This document shows positions 35,131-45,800 of a stretch of 64,000 nucleotides of DNA, in pieces. The position numbers and the translations under genes were made by a program. The notes under the pieces were generated by a model, which worked only from the letters and a program-made list of their open reading frames with translations, was not told the DNA's origin and searched no databases. Each line of letters opens with the position of its first letter. Position 1 is the stretch's first letter. This stretch comes from Pyronema omphalodes (Eukaryota; Ascomycota; Pezizomycetes; Pezizales; Pyronemataceae). Location of the stretch: positions 496,001 to 560,000 of the forward strand of contig JAJJXM010000020.1 of NCBI GenBank assembly GCA_024516155.1, read 5' to 3'.

Positions 35131-36776
35131 ATCACAGGATGCATTAGGGGGATTATTGTGGAGATAGCTCTTATGTAATGGCGCTCTCTAGCAGTCGTAG
35201 AGTTGCAGCGGTGAGAGAAACAAGTTCTGCGAAGAGGAACCCCCGATGGGTACGGGTAGAGGTCGAGGAGTGTTAACTTCGCCCCCCAGCAACCCGCATC
35301 TCAAGCAATCACTCGCGCCAAGCCTTTTATCCATGCAAGTATATCGCCGGTATGATGGTGGGAGGATTGGAAATGGGAGGACTACGGGAAGAAGGCGGTG
35401 ATGGCTCTCTTTTTTTCTTTTCCTTTTTTTCCTTTTTTTGTTCCGTGTTTTTTTTCTCGCTATAATTGTTTGTTTGATGCTCTCTGTTTGTTTTTTTTTC
35501 ATTTCTTTCTTTTGGGCGGAGTGGGATAGAAGCGCGGGAGGGTTTTGACGAAGGTCGCGGGGGCACAGTGATGGGATGTACGTGTGGGTTTGTTCGGGGG
35601 GGGGGGGGGGGGGGGGGGATTGAGGATTGTGGATTGTTTTTTCACTGATGGGATGGGTTTGTAATTTTTTCTGTGGCGGTGAGGCCTTTCAGGCCTCTGT
35701 CAGAATATTATGAAAATCAAATCAAATCAAATCAAGCCTGTATGATGGTACACTCCTCGGTCCTGACATACCCTTATAGACAGCTTTTTCCGTATTTATT
35801 ACCTTTGTGCTTCTCACACATACTTTTTGAAGCGCGCTGGACATTTTTTGGTGAGGCGTCTCGGCCTGTATCAGTTAGCAGTAACTTAATTTTTTTGTGA
35901 CATGTAGTATAGTGCCGGTGCTGCATGAAAAACTCTTCTTTGTAGTGCATGTACTCGTATACAAGAGGATCCATTCAACAATTCTCGATTAGCCCAGGAG
36001 AAAAGATGAAGGCTCAACTTTCATAAAGTTTATCCATCAAACCTTTTGCAGAAGTCTTCAAAAACATGTTTGTTACATGTTGTGTCATTTTCTTCTACGA
36101 AGAGCTTGATAATAATCCGGAGAAGATCTGTCCCAATATGATACAAGAGGTTCAAAACAGAACATGAAAATGTACCGGAAGTAATACACACAAATTCCAC
36201 AGTAACAGACCTCCTTGTAGCGTGTAACCCCATTTTTTAGTACTGGGAAAATAGCTTCGATATGTTACACTTCAATACCTTTCCTCTTATCACCAGAAAT
36301 TCCAAAGGTGCTGTATGCATATGTAATGCTTTATGCTTTATCAAAGTTGTTTTGACTAGTCTTTAACTATATAAATACCGATTTCAACCAGGATACATGA
36401 AAATGCCTGTACAATCCACACTCTACTTACTATCCATTCAATTTCGAGCTACAGATCACGATACATTCCCAAGTTACTATACCATCCATTTCCCTGCCCG
36501 AATCATATCACATCAAAGAAAGTAATAATCCGTCTTGCCCATGGCAACCCAAAAATCCTTGCCTAAAACAAACCCCGTATTCTTATATCATCCTTCTATG
36601 TACAGATCCTTCCCTTCCATAAGAATCTTTTCGTTGCAGTAAACCCTTTCTTCCTTCATTCGCCTTATTCGCCTTATTTTCTGCACCCTCTCGGTGTGAC
36701 TTTACTTTGTATCTTAGTCACTGGACACCCCCATTCTGTCTCGCAACTTAGGCCAGAAAAAGGAACCAAAAAAGAC
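35131..36776. other. Spacer with poly-G and an isolated (AATCA)n tail
   Basis: No gene recognised. It contains a 23-nt G run (35596-35618), T-rich DNA at 35.4-35.5 kb, and an isolated AATCA tandem (35714-35735) identical in type to the tails of the LINE-like copies. That tandem may be the remains of an extremely truncated insertion. Confidence 0.55.
35596..35618 (+). repeat. Poly-G run (23 nt)
   Basis: Longest uninterrupted G homopolymer in the window, in non-coding DNA. Such runs are prone to length error in sequencing and to slippage in vivo. Confidence 0.9.
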
Positions 36777-36872
36777 CGTCAAGAACAGGATTCGAACCTG
36801 CGCGGGCGAACCCATTTGATATCGTCGAAGGATAATTCGAGTCAAACTCCTTAACCACTCGGACATCTTGAC
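36777..36872 (-). tRNA. tRNA-Ser(CGA) with intron
   Basis: The minus strand folds as a class II tRNA. Acceptor stem GTCAAGA pairs with TCTTGAC, discriminator G. The D arm is TCCGAGTGGTTAAGGA. The anticodon stem TTTGA pairs with TCAAA, with anticodon CGA at 36839-36837. A variable arm GGGTTCGCCC and T arm GCAGG-TTCGAAT-CCTGT follow. About 15 extra bases (roughly 36835-36821) sit one base 3' of the anticodon, the canonical tRNA intron position. A T run follows the gene on the minus strand (pol III terminator). Internal A box (GTGGTTAAGGAG) and B box (GGTTCGAATCC) are both present. Confidence 0.93.
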
Positions 36873-37060
36873 TTATCTGTTACCAATTACAATTATGAAA
36901 ATATATAGTGTTAAAAAGGCAAGGTGGGGGGTGATCTGAGGTGAAGATTTTGATTTTGGATTCAAGTATATAGAAATGGAGCTGGTCTTGTGGAGGGGGG
37001 GGGGGGGTTATTTAGGGAACCCCTCCACTGGATCTTTTGCATGAGTTAATGATTGCAGGG

Positions 37061-37210
37061 GATGAATGGTGATGGGAGGTGATGGGAGGTGATGGGAGGT
37101 GATGGGAGGTGATGGGAGGTGATGGGAGGTGATGGGAGGTGATGGGAGGTGATGGGAGGTGATGGGAGGTGATGGGAGGTGATGGGAGGTGATGGGAGGT
37201 GATGGGGGGT
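37061..37210. repeat. 10-bp minisatellite (GATGGGAGGT)n
   Basis: Thirteen perfect GATGGGAGGT units (37071-37200) with one variant unit on each side. The array abuts the (TTTGA)n tail of LINE-like copy D with only a few bases between, so the retroelement inserted at, or seeded, the array edge. Each unit has GGG and GG tracts. Confidence 0.95.
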
Positions 37211-38000
37211 GGATTTGATTTGATTTGATTTTTTTGAACGTTCCCAACCTTAAGGTTATGACGTATGCCACAGTCTAATTACATTTCGAGGCTCCAGCTG
37301 TTACCTTAGAGTCTCGCTGGGATCCGCCCTAGAGCGTACTTCATTTTCTTGGGCCTGTTGCCACCTCTCTTCTTCCTGCTGGTTTTCATTCTCGTCGTTA
37401 CATTTTGGAGCCCTGCTTGCTCTTTTCCCCATCGGCATCTCAACTCGACACTCTCAATTCGTTATCGTACCCTGCCTCTAAGAGAGAACTCAACGAGGGA
37501 GAAGCAGGGAGAAGGAGGCGGAGAGAGGGGAGAAGGAGGAGAAGAAGGAGAAGAGGGGAGAGAGGAGGAGAAGAGAGGAGAAGGAGTGAGAAGGAGGAGA
37601 AGAGAGGGAAGAGAGGAGAAGGTGGAAGGAGAGAAGAGAGGAGAAGAGAGGAGAAGAGAGGAGAAGAGAGGAGACAGATAGGAGAGGAGAAGCAGGAGGA
37701 GATAGAGAGCGAAGAGAGGAGAAGAGAGGAGAGGCATTGAGCAGATGGAGAGTCTTTCTCACTTTTCTCTCTCCTCCTTCTTCTCTCTTTTCTCTTTCTC
37801 TCTTCTCCTCTCTTCTCTCTCTTCTGCTCTCCTCTGCTCTCCTCTCATCTCTTCTCCTCTTCTTCTCTGCTCCATTACACTGGTCTTCGCTCCTCTTCTC
37901 TGCTCTTTCTACCTCTTCCCTCCGCCTCTCTCCCTTCGCCCCTCGACTTTTTTCTCCTCTCCTTTACCTCTCTCTTCAGCCTTTATCACATCCTTTCCTC
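37211..38000 (-). mobile_element. LINE-like copy D with an internal inverted purine tract
   Basis: Read on the minus strand, the 3' part (37460 down to 37211) is a close match to copy A: CAAGAAAATGAAGTACGCTC, CATAACCTTAAGGTTGGGAA and then an (AATCA)n tail. The 5' part (about 38000 to 37745) also matches copy A around GACCAGTGTAATGGAGCAG. Between them, 37480-37740 is purine-rich on the opposite strand, an inverted segment of about 260 bp. The result is a purine block followed by a pyrimidine block on the + strand, a large imperfect palindrome. The 5' boundary is approximate. Confidence 0.75.
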
Positions 38001-40026
38001 TCACTTCCTCTCTTCAGCCTTTCTCGCGCACTACCCATTCTCGCTCTTGCTATTCTTCAGCTCTCTATGTACATAATTATGTATGGTATCTATCTTCAGG
38101 GGGGGGGGGGGGTTTCCCTTTCCCCTTCCTTACAGCATTATCCGTCCTATCCGCTCGGAACCGCATCAAGCTCGTTCTCAGATGCAATCAATATTCCGCA
38201 GCCTATTCTCCCTCCTTTCTTCCAGGCCATCTTCCATACCTGTGCCTTTTCCACTCTGCAGCGGAAATCTTGGTACTAGGTAGTAAAGATCATGGATGAT
38301 GGTGGTAAAGGCCTTGGACCTTGGTTCCAGAGGGAGAGTAGAGTATCACGGAGTGGAGCAGGGTGGAGCAGGTTGGTTCCTGTGAAGTTTCGGTTCGCGG
38401 AGTTGATTCCTCTGTACTTGATATCTTGGGTGTTTGTGGGGGTTACCTTGCATTGCATTAGACAGGTACATCTAGCCCCTGGCCCCTGGGTGAAGCATAT
38501 CTTTCATTCGTCTTCGATACATAGGTAATCTAATCTAAAATATATCCATGGCCAGTTAAAGGTCCTGGTTCTCAGACCAAGGATGACTGATGATATTTTT
38601 TCGCGTGGGTGGGGGGGGGGGGGGGTGGGGGGAGGGGGGGGGGGGGTTGTGTATGCTGTGTCTACATATGCAGTGTCTACATAGCTGTCTACATATATAC
38701 CTATCTTAAATGATCAGGTGATTTGTATATTTTCGGCCGTTTTTGTCCGTAAAATTCCTGCCACTCCTGAAATTTCTGGTGAAATGGATACCACTGGTGT
38801 GCGGTTGCTGCTTTGGAAAGGTTATCTGCCACCTTATTAGATGGGAGGTGGGGAGGTGGGGGTGATGGGGGTGGTGGGGGGTGATGGGGGTGATGGAGGA
38901 TGGGGTGTGATGGGGGTGTGATGGGGTGTGATGGGGTGTGATGGGGGGTGATGGGGGTGATGGGGGTGATGGGTGATGGAGGATGGGGGTAAATGGATGG
39001 ATGTGGAACGTAGCATCTGGGTGGGAGTGTAGATATGGCATCGTATTTGCGATGTAATGAGATGAGATGAGATGATGATCATATTCGTATCATATGCCTA
39101 CCACATGCGTATCACGTAACCATCGGGATATCAAATACAGCACACGCGATACAGGGAGCAGAGAGCATATGTAGTTCAAAGGATGTTACTGTAACTTATC
39201 AATCACACATTCTTTGACATCACATCACATCACATCAAAAGACAAAGGCAGAATTTAATGATGTACGAACCACGAATCACGAATCACGAATCAATTTCCT
39301 TGTCAAAAGAGAACTACTCGCTATGAATGAAATATATCCAAAATATCCAGAAACCGCAACGCAAAAAAAAGACTCAACAAACACAATAAAACGCAACAAA
39401 CGAAAAAGAGAAGATGAGAAGATGAGAAGCAACGCAAACGCAGAGAAAAGAGAAAAAGTAGAAAAGTAATCAATAACAACAATAACAATAACAATAACAA
39501 CAACAAAATATCATATCATATCCTCATATCCTCATATCAATATCATAATATCATAATATCATCAATATCATAAACCATTTGTTTTGCTTTTGCTTTTGTC
39601 CATCTTTTCCTTCTTCCATCCCTTATTCCCCCTCTTAACTCCCCCAAGTCCCTCAAGTCCCTCACCCATCCCCCCCAGCTCCCCCGAACTCCTAACCCAG
39701 CCCCCCATACCTCAAACGAACCCCTCCGCATCCCTCAACTTCAACTTAACACGACTTTTCTGCAGCAACCATTTCGCAGCCTGTAACCAAATACCAAACC
39801 ATAACCTTTTCCATCGAAAACACGACAAGAAACGTCAAAAAAAACCTTAGCCCATATCCCAAAAAAAAAAAAAAAATTTGATAGTAACGATAAAAATAAC
39901 AATAACGATAATAGACGCTTGCTTAAGAAAACAAAAAGGGTATCCAAAAAAAAAAAAAAGAGAGAGATCCAAAAAGACCAAGGGAAGAAGAGGAGGAGGG
40001 AAAAACACGCAATGCAAAACACAAAA
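38001..40026. other. Spacer with G runs and a GATGGGGGT-type array
   Basis: No gene recognised. It contains G runs at 38099-38112 and 38608-38646 (interrupted), and a degenerate G-rich array (38838-38990) built from GATGGGGGTG and GTGATGGGG units. At 39.3-39.6 kb AACAAT and ATATCATA tandems occur. The A-rich stretch at 39.86-40.0 kb is the probable 3' flank of the minus-strand gene ending at 40027. Confidence 0.55.
38838..38990. repeat. Degenerate GATGGGGGTG array
   Basis: G-rich tandem of 8-11-bp variants (GATGGGGGT, GGTGTGATGGGG). It is similar in type to the two other G-rich minisatellites but less homogeneous. Confidence 0.8.
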
Positions 40027-42309
40027 TCAAAAAAGCCACCAAATAACCCACCAAACCATCCAACCAGTGATTCCTCCCAAAACTCCCATGACATAAACCC
40101 TTTTTTCTCTTTCCGGATCTAGTTGTTGTAATTGCTGCTGATCCATCATCGCTAATTGTGCTGGTGCCGGACGTACTGAAACTGCTGTTGAGGTAGTAGA
40201 AGTAGAAGTAGAAGTAGAAGTAGTGGTAGTGGAAGTAGAAAGAGAAGAAGAGTTAATGGACTTCATAGGTAACAGTGAAGCAATAGCTAAGGCTTCAAAG
40301 GCTTCTATGTATGGCTCCATAGGCTCTGTACCGATTGATTTCATGATGGGGAGTTCCTTGATGGGGATAGAAGGCGCGGGAATCGGATCTGTTGAACAGG
40401 CTGTGTCTGTCATTGTTGGGGATGGTGGCTCTGATGGCTCGCTGACTTCTTCTTCTTCCGGATCAGTGGAAATCGAGGTGGATGTAAACTCCTTGATTGG
40501 CACTATGATAGGATCGGTGGAAATTGAAGCATGAGAAACCGGTGTGGGAATCTCGACGGGCTCTGGGTCGGTTGAACAGGAGGAATCGATAGAGATTATG
40601 AAAGGTGCTGGAACGGGTGCATCGGTTGCAGTGGTGGCATCGGATAAGGAGACGATGATTTCTGGCTCCTCAGGCTCGGTTTCAATTGATGTCGATACGG
40701 TCTCCTTGATAATTGGAATGATGGGATCTGTTGACATCGAGACATGGGTGACTGGAATATCTTCCTCTACTTCTGGTTCCGTTTCAATGGATATTGAAGT
40801 GGTCTCCTTAATAACTGGAAGGATGGGATCGGTTGAAATAGAGACATGAGTAACATCCGGAACGACCACCTCCTCGGCATCCGTCGCGACTGCGGAATCC
40901 GCGAAAACAATTGGAACCGGCGGATCTGTGGAAACTGATACATGAGTGACATCTGGAACAACCACAACCTCCTCGTCGGTCGAGATCGATGAATCTGAAA
41001 AGACAATCGGGACAGGTGCATCGGTAGCGATAGACATATCAGTCATAACCGGAACAACTTCAGGATCCGTTAAAGCAGATGAATCAGCAAGAACAGGTAA
41101 TACAGGTGCGTCTGTTGAAACACCCATATCGGTTGAAACAACAACCACAACCTCTTCCACAGCCTCCGCAGATGCGTCAGTCATCGCCGCCTTAACCTCC
41201 GCCTCTGTCTCAACTCCAGCATCAGCAGAAACCACAGGCTCTTCAAAAGCCTCAACAGAAGCATCAAAAACAGCCGCTTTCACCTCTGCATCAGTCTCGA
41301 CTCCCGCCTCCGTAAAAATAACTGGAATAGGCGCATCGGTCTCGACACCCATATCGGTTGAAGGTATGATTGTAACTTCTTCAATAGCTTCGACGGACAT
41401 ATCGGCCATAACCTTGGGAATCGGTGCATCGGTCTCTGTAGTTGCATCGAAAACAATAGGCAAGACTTCCGCATCGGTGGAGACAGAGGAATGCGCCAAG
41501 ATAACAGGAATTGGTGCATCAGTAGAAACAGCCATATCCGTAACCGTAGCATCAGTGGCAATACCCATATCAGCCGCAACAATCGGAGTCGGTGTATCCG
41601 TAGAAACAGCCATATCCGTCACCGTAGCATCAGTCTCAACACCCGCATCAGACGCAACGATCGGGGTCGGTGCATCAGTGGCGACAGAAGTATCCATCAC
41701 CGTAGCATCAGTAGCAATACCCGCATCAGCCGCAACGATCGGGATAGGAGCATCAGTAGAGACAGAGGAATGCGCCATGATAACAGGTACCGGAGCATCA
41801 GTCTCAACAGCCATATCCATAACCGTAGCATCAGTAGCAATACCCATATCAGCCGCAACAATCGGGGTCGGTGCATCCGTAGAGATACCCGCATCAGTGA
41901 CCACAGCATCAGTAGAGATTCCTGCATCAGCCGCAACCACAGGAACTGGTGCATCAGTAGCAACAGACGAATGCGCCAAGATAACAGGAACTGGAGCATC
42001 AGTCTCAACCCCCATATCAGCCGCAACCACAGGAATCGGAGCATCAGTAGCTACAGCCATATCCGTAACCATATCATCAGTAGCAATACCCATATCAGCC
42101 GCAACAATCGGGGTCGGTGCATCAGTCTCCACAGCCATATCCGCCATATCCGCCATATCCGCCATATCCGGTTTTACTTCCATCTCAGCACCAGAACCAG
42201 AACCCGCAGCAGCAGAACCAGCACCAGAACCAGCACCAGCAGCAATATAATCCCTCCAATCTCTTTCTCTTTCACAGCCTTTCATTTTGTTTTTAATTTG
42301 CATAAGCAT
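40027..42309 (-). CDS. Repetitive acidic TD-motif protein with C-terminal hydrophobic segment
   Basis: Single open frame of about 760 residues; I do not recognise a family. After a short N-terminus (MKGCERERDWRDYIAAG, Gly/Ala/Ser-rich, then DMADMADMA) nearly the whole protein consists of degenerate units of 14-18 residues with core (M/S/A)(G/S)(V/I)xTDAP(I/V)P, for example MGVETDAPIPVI and SSVSTDAPIPIV. Later units become STDP and ETEPE types. Basic residues and Cys are very scarce. After a Ser/Thr run and a Gln-rich patch the last 25 residues are hydrophobic (MGVLGGITGWMVWWVIWWLF), suggesting a membrane tail anchor. Repeats of this flavour occur in large fungal cortical proteins, but similarity may be compositional. 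The start is uncertain (ATG at 42309, 42303 or 42285), and upstream exons are possible. The same motif type appears in the glycogenin tail 0.6 kb away, so the two may once have been, or still be, one transcription unit. Confidence 0.72.
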   Translation of the reverse strand: MLMQIKNKMKGCERERDWRDYIAAGAGSGAGSAAAGSGSGAEMEVKPDMADMADMADMAVETDAPTPIVAADMGIATDDMVTDMAVATDAPIPVVAADMGVETDAPVPVILAHSSVATDAPVPVVAADAGISTDAVVTDAGISTDAPTPIVAADMGIATDATVMDMAVETDAPVPVIMAHSSVSTDAPIPIVAADAGIATDATVMDTSVATDAPTPIVASDAGVETDATVTDMAVSTDTPTPIVAADMGIATDATVTDMAVSTDAPIPVILAHSSVSTDAEVLPIVFDATTETDAPIPKVMADMSVEAIEEVTIIPSTDMGVETDAPIPVIFTEAGVETDAEVKAAVFDASVEAFEEPVVSADAGVETEAEVKAAMTDASAEAVEEVVVVVSTDMGVSTDAPVLPVLADSSALTDPEVVPVMTDMSIATDAPVPIVFSDSSISTDEEVVVVPDVTHVSVSTDPPVPIVFADSAVATDAEEVVVPDVTHVSISTDPILPVIKETTSISIETEPEVEEDIPVTHVSMSTDPIIPIIKETVSTSIETEPEEPEIIVSLSDATTATDAPVPAPFIISIDSSCSTDPEPVEIPTPVSHASISTDPIIVPIKEFTSTSISTDPEEEEVSEPSEPPSPTMTDTACSTDPIPAPSIPIKELPIMKSIGTEPMEPYIEAFEALAIASLLPMKSINSSSLSTSTTTTSTSTSTSTTSTAVSVRPAPAQLAMMDQQQLQQLDPEREKRVYVMGVLGGITGWMVWWVIWWLF

Positions 42310-42860
42310 AACAGTCCTAAAACGCCAAAAAAGCAATCACAAAAAATCATCAGAAAACCTTTTGTTCCATTTTCATTGTTTTTTTTTGTTCATCAACAAG
42401 CGAGCGAGAAAGCAAAAAAAGGAAGAAAAGCGAAAAAAAGGGGATAGAAGAAAGAAGTAAAGGGAGTAAAAGGGAATAAAAGGGAATATAAAAAAAAATA
42501 TAAAATTTCGTCCTCATATGACCAATTTTTTTTTTCTCCGTCCAGATGGTGGTGTAAAGGGTGATGGGTGTTCCGGATCCATGGTAGGGAAAAGAAAGAA
42601 AGAAAGAAAGAAGGAAAGAAAAAATAATTGGATCCTTGGAATAAAAAATAGGAAAGGTATAAAGAAGAAAGTAATAGGAATAGGAAAGGAAAGAAATGGT
42701 ATGTAGGGGGAAAAAGGGGGGAGAAAAGGTAAGGTGGAGGTGATGATATGTGTAAAAGGAAAGGGGAAAGGGGAATGGGTATGAAAAAAGTAGAACGAAA
42801 AGAAGAAAAAAGAAAAAGAAGAAAAAGAAAAAACCAAAAAAAAAAAACCGGGGAGGCCAG

Positions 42861-45800
42861 CTACTCTTCACTAAGGACCGAACCGAGGGCAGAATCGATG
42901 GATCTTCCTCTATATTGTCTACGACCCAAAAACTCCGGAGACTGTAACTGTAACTGTAGCTGTAACTCGAGATCGAGATCGAGGTCTTCGGTAGAAATTC
43001 CTGTATCTTGCATCATTTTCGGAAACGGAATCATATCGACGGATATAGCGGTTTCTGTCATTGTTTGAATTCCGGTATCGACGTTGTTGGTAGAAATCGG
43101 ATTAACTGGAATCGCTGCGACGCGTGGCATTGTAAATGGATCGATCTCGGAATTCTCGGAACCTGAAATTGATGATTCCACATCATCGTCATCATTATCT
43201 TGGTTATCTTCGTTATCTTCTTCTCCATCATTGGCATTGTTGTCAACGATCTCATCTGTTGCCAATATATAATTCTCAGCAATCATATCCGTATTCAATC
43301 GCGGTTCCTCACCAGTTGATTCTGCTTCTGATTCAGATTCATGGATTCCGGAATCCTTATCTGCTTCGGAATCTGAGGAGGAGGAGGAGGTTTCGCTTTG
43401 GACAACTTCTTTGTCTTCTACATCAGATGCGATGTTGGATTCTGTGAAATGTCACTACAGGCACTTTGTTGTTTGTTGTTTTTGGATTTCCCATGTGGAA
43501 AAGCTCGGAAAGATGTCCGACCAATCCCATAAAACCGGCAAACCAGGGCAAAGGGTAACGAAGAGCTAGGGCAGGGTGGCCAAAATTACCCTGGGGCCTG
43601 GGTAGCGAGAATGTTGTAACCAGAAATGGAATGGAATAACCCGTTACCAGTACCAATCAGGTAAAGATTGTCTCCCAAACCGAGGCGCTAGGGTAGGGAA
43701 TGTATGGTGGGTGGAGCTTTTTTAAGGAAAAAAAAAAAAGTGATATCATACCTTCGACAACACCAGATCCCTGAGCTTGCATCGCCATATTCTTTGCCAC
43801 AAATTCAGCCACAAAGCTTAACGGTAATCTCCTTAGTTCTTCCAGCTTCTTTTCGGGATCCTTGATTAATCAACATTTCATCAGCTTATTTGCCTTTCTT
43901 GTTTTTTTTTAGTGTATCGTTTGTTTGTTTGTGTATGTGTGTGTGTTTGTGTGTGTGTTTGTGTTGCAGTATATTAACGTTGTATAAAAGAAAAAAAAAG
44001 ATATAAAAAAAAAATGTGTTTATCGTACCCATTCCTCAACGTGGTCCTCTTGTCCATCATCATCATCCTCCTCATTTCCATCCGAACCATTCTCATCCTG
44101 TGTCCAGCTTGGTTGCAACCTTCTAATCTGAGCCGGGGTAACCGGTGGGACCTCTAGCTCCTCCCCAGTTCCAGCGCCCGGGATAATATTGATATCCGCG
44201 GGCAAACCACCTTTTCGCTTCCTTAAACCAAGCACATAATCCCTGATAGCAGGATCGGTGTCCCATTTATTTTCCCTAGTTTGGAAGCCCGCCCAGGAAT
44301 CTTGACTGTCTGAATCTCTAGAATCTACCATAGACCGAGGTAGATCATCCCGATCTTCATACTCTTCATACTTGTCATGTACTGGTGCAGGTGCAGGTAC
44401 AGGGTCGTCGTGGAATACCCGGGATACGGTACGGCTCTTTTCTTCCCAGGGAAAAACGGGCTTGAGAGATGGCTCTACAGAGGCGGGCATAGGTACTGGC
44501 CTTTGGGGTTCTTCAATCATGGCATGCATCACAGTAACCTGTTGCGGCTGAGGCTGAGGCTGCTGTGGCTGCTGTGGCTGTTGACCAGGCTGGTGAAACA
44601 CCCTAGAAACCTGTCTTGGTTTATTTTCCCAAGGGAAGATAGCATTTGCAGAAGGCTTCTCCTCCCCCTGAGGAAGATCATACCAGAGATGTTGTAGCGG
44701 AGGGGGGGCGAAGTTTTGTGCCATAGATTCGGCAGAGGATCTAAGAGGGATGGGTTTATCCCAGGCGTTTTCATAGAGTTGCACGTGAAGTTTGCTTGCT
44801 TCTGGGTGTCCGTGCTGGGGCGGGGCAGATTTGGTGGGGTCCCAGTTGTTGGTGGGGGCAGAAAATACGGCGCGACGCGGGGCAGTCGGCTGTGGCGAGG
44901 GTGTCTTTGGATCCGCAATACGGGAGGGGTTACGTTCAACGTAGTAGCTTCCCCGACCGGTTTGGAAATATTGTTCTTGGGCTACGAGACCTTCCTTGGT
45001 GAGTACATGCTCAGGGACATGACCCTGACGGTACTGTTCATAGTGGGTTTGCTTTTGTGCTTCGTAATAAGTTGGGGGCGCAGGCTTTTGGTCCTCCTCT
45101 TGCTGCTGTTGCGCAGCTACCCTCTGCTGCTCCGCCGCGGCAAAGTTCTCGTGGTATCGAGAGGGTTGGTCAATGGACCTGATGGGAACAAATTTCGGCT
45201 TGTTAGGGGCTGAAGTGGGTGTATTTGATTCGGATTCGGAGACCACGGTGGAAGATTGAACAATTCCCACAGAGCCCCGCCGAAATTCCTGGGATTGGAC
45301 CTGCTGGTGTTGCTGATGCTGGGGAGGGTTCTGCTGCGACTGCGACTGCGAGACCTGTCGCTGCTGTTGGGTAGCACCCGCCGGTCTACCAGTCGGCGAG
45401 GAAGAGCCCAAGTTCTCTGATCGAAAGGGCTGGTGCATCTCCTGCTCAGTAGCGGACTCTCCTACAGCCCCGCTGTATTGCGATCCACTCAAAGACTTTT
45501 GTTCCCCACCAGCATTCTGAAGCTGCTGTGGTGTGCTGTATGCCGAGGCGTTCTTGTGCTTGTTCCAAACATTCCACCAATGTCCAGAAAGCTTATCGTA
45601 TGGGGTGTTGCTCGGCGGTAGTCCTGGGACATATCCACGGTCCCATGGCTTAGAAGATCCGATGAAGTGTACCATCGTGATATCTTTCTCGTAGTGGTTG
45701 AATGCAGGCGCATACTGGTACGCCATGTTGATTCCAACTGTGCAGTTGAAAGTAAACGGAATTCGGTTCCAGTTGGTGAAATATTGGTTCAACAATCCTT

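Noticed and set aside
37349..38299. Glu/Arg-rich and Ser/Leu-rich frames of 90-184 codons
   Set aside because: They are translations of the purine and pyrimidine tracts of a retroelement copy, not independent genes.
40946..42250. 434-codon + strand frame rich in Ala/Ser/Thr
   Set aside because: It is the antisense shadow of the repetitive minus-strand gene, kept open by the GAT-GCA-type codon repeats.
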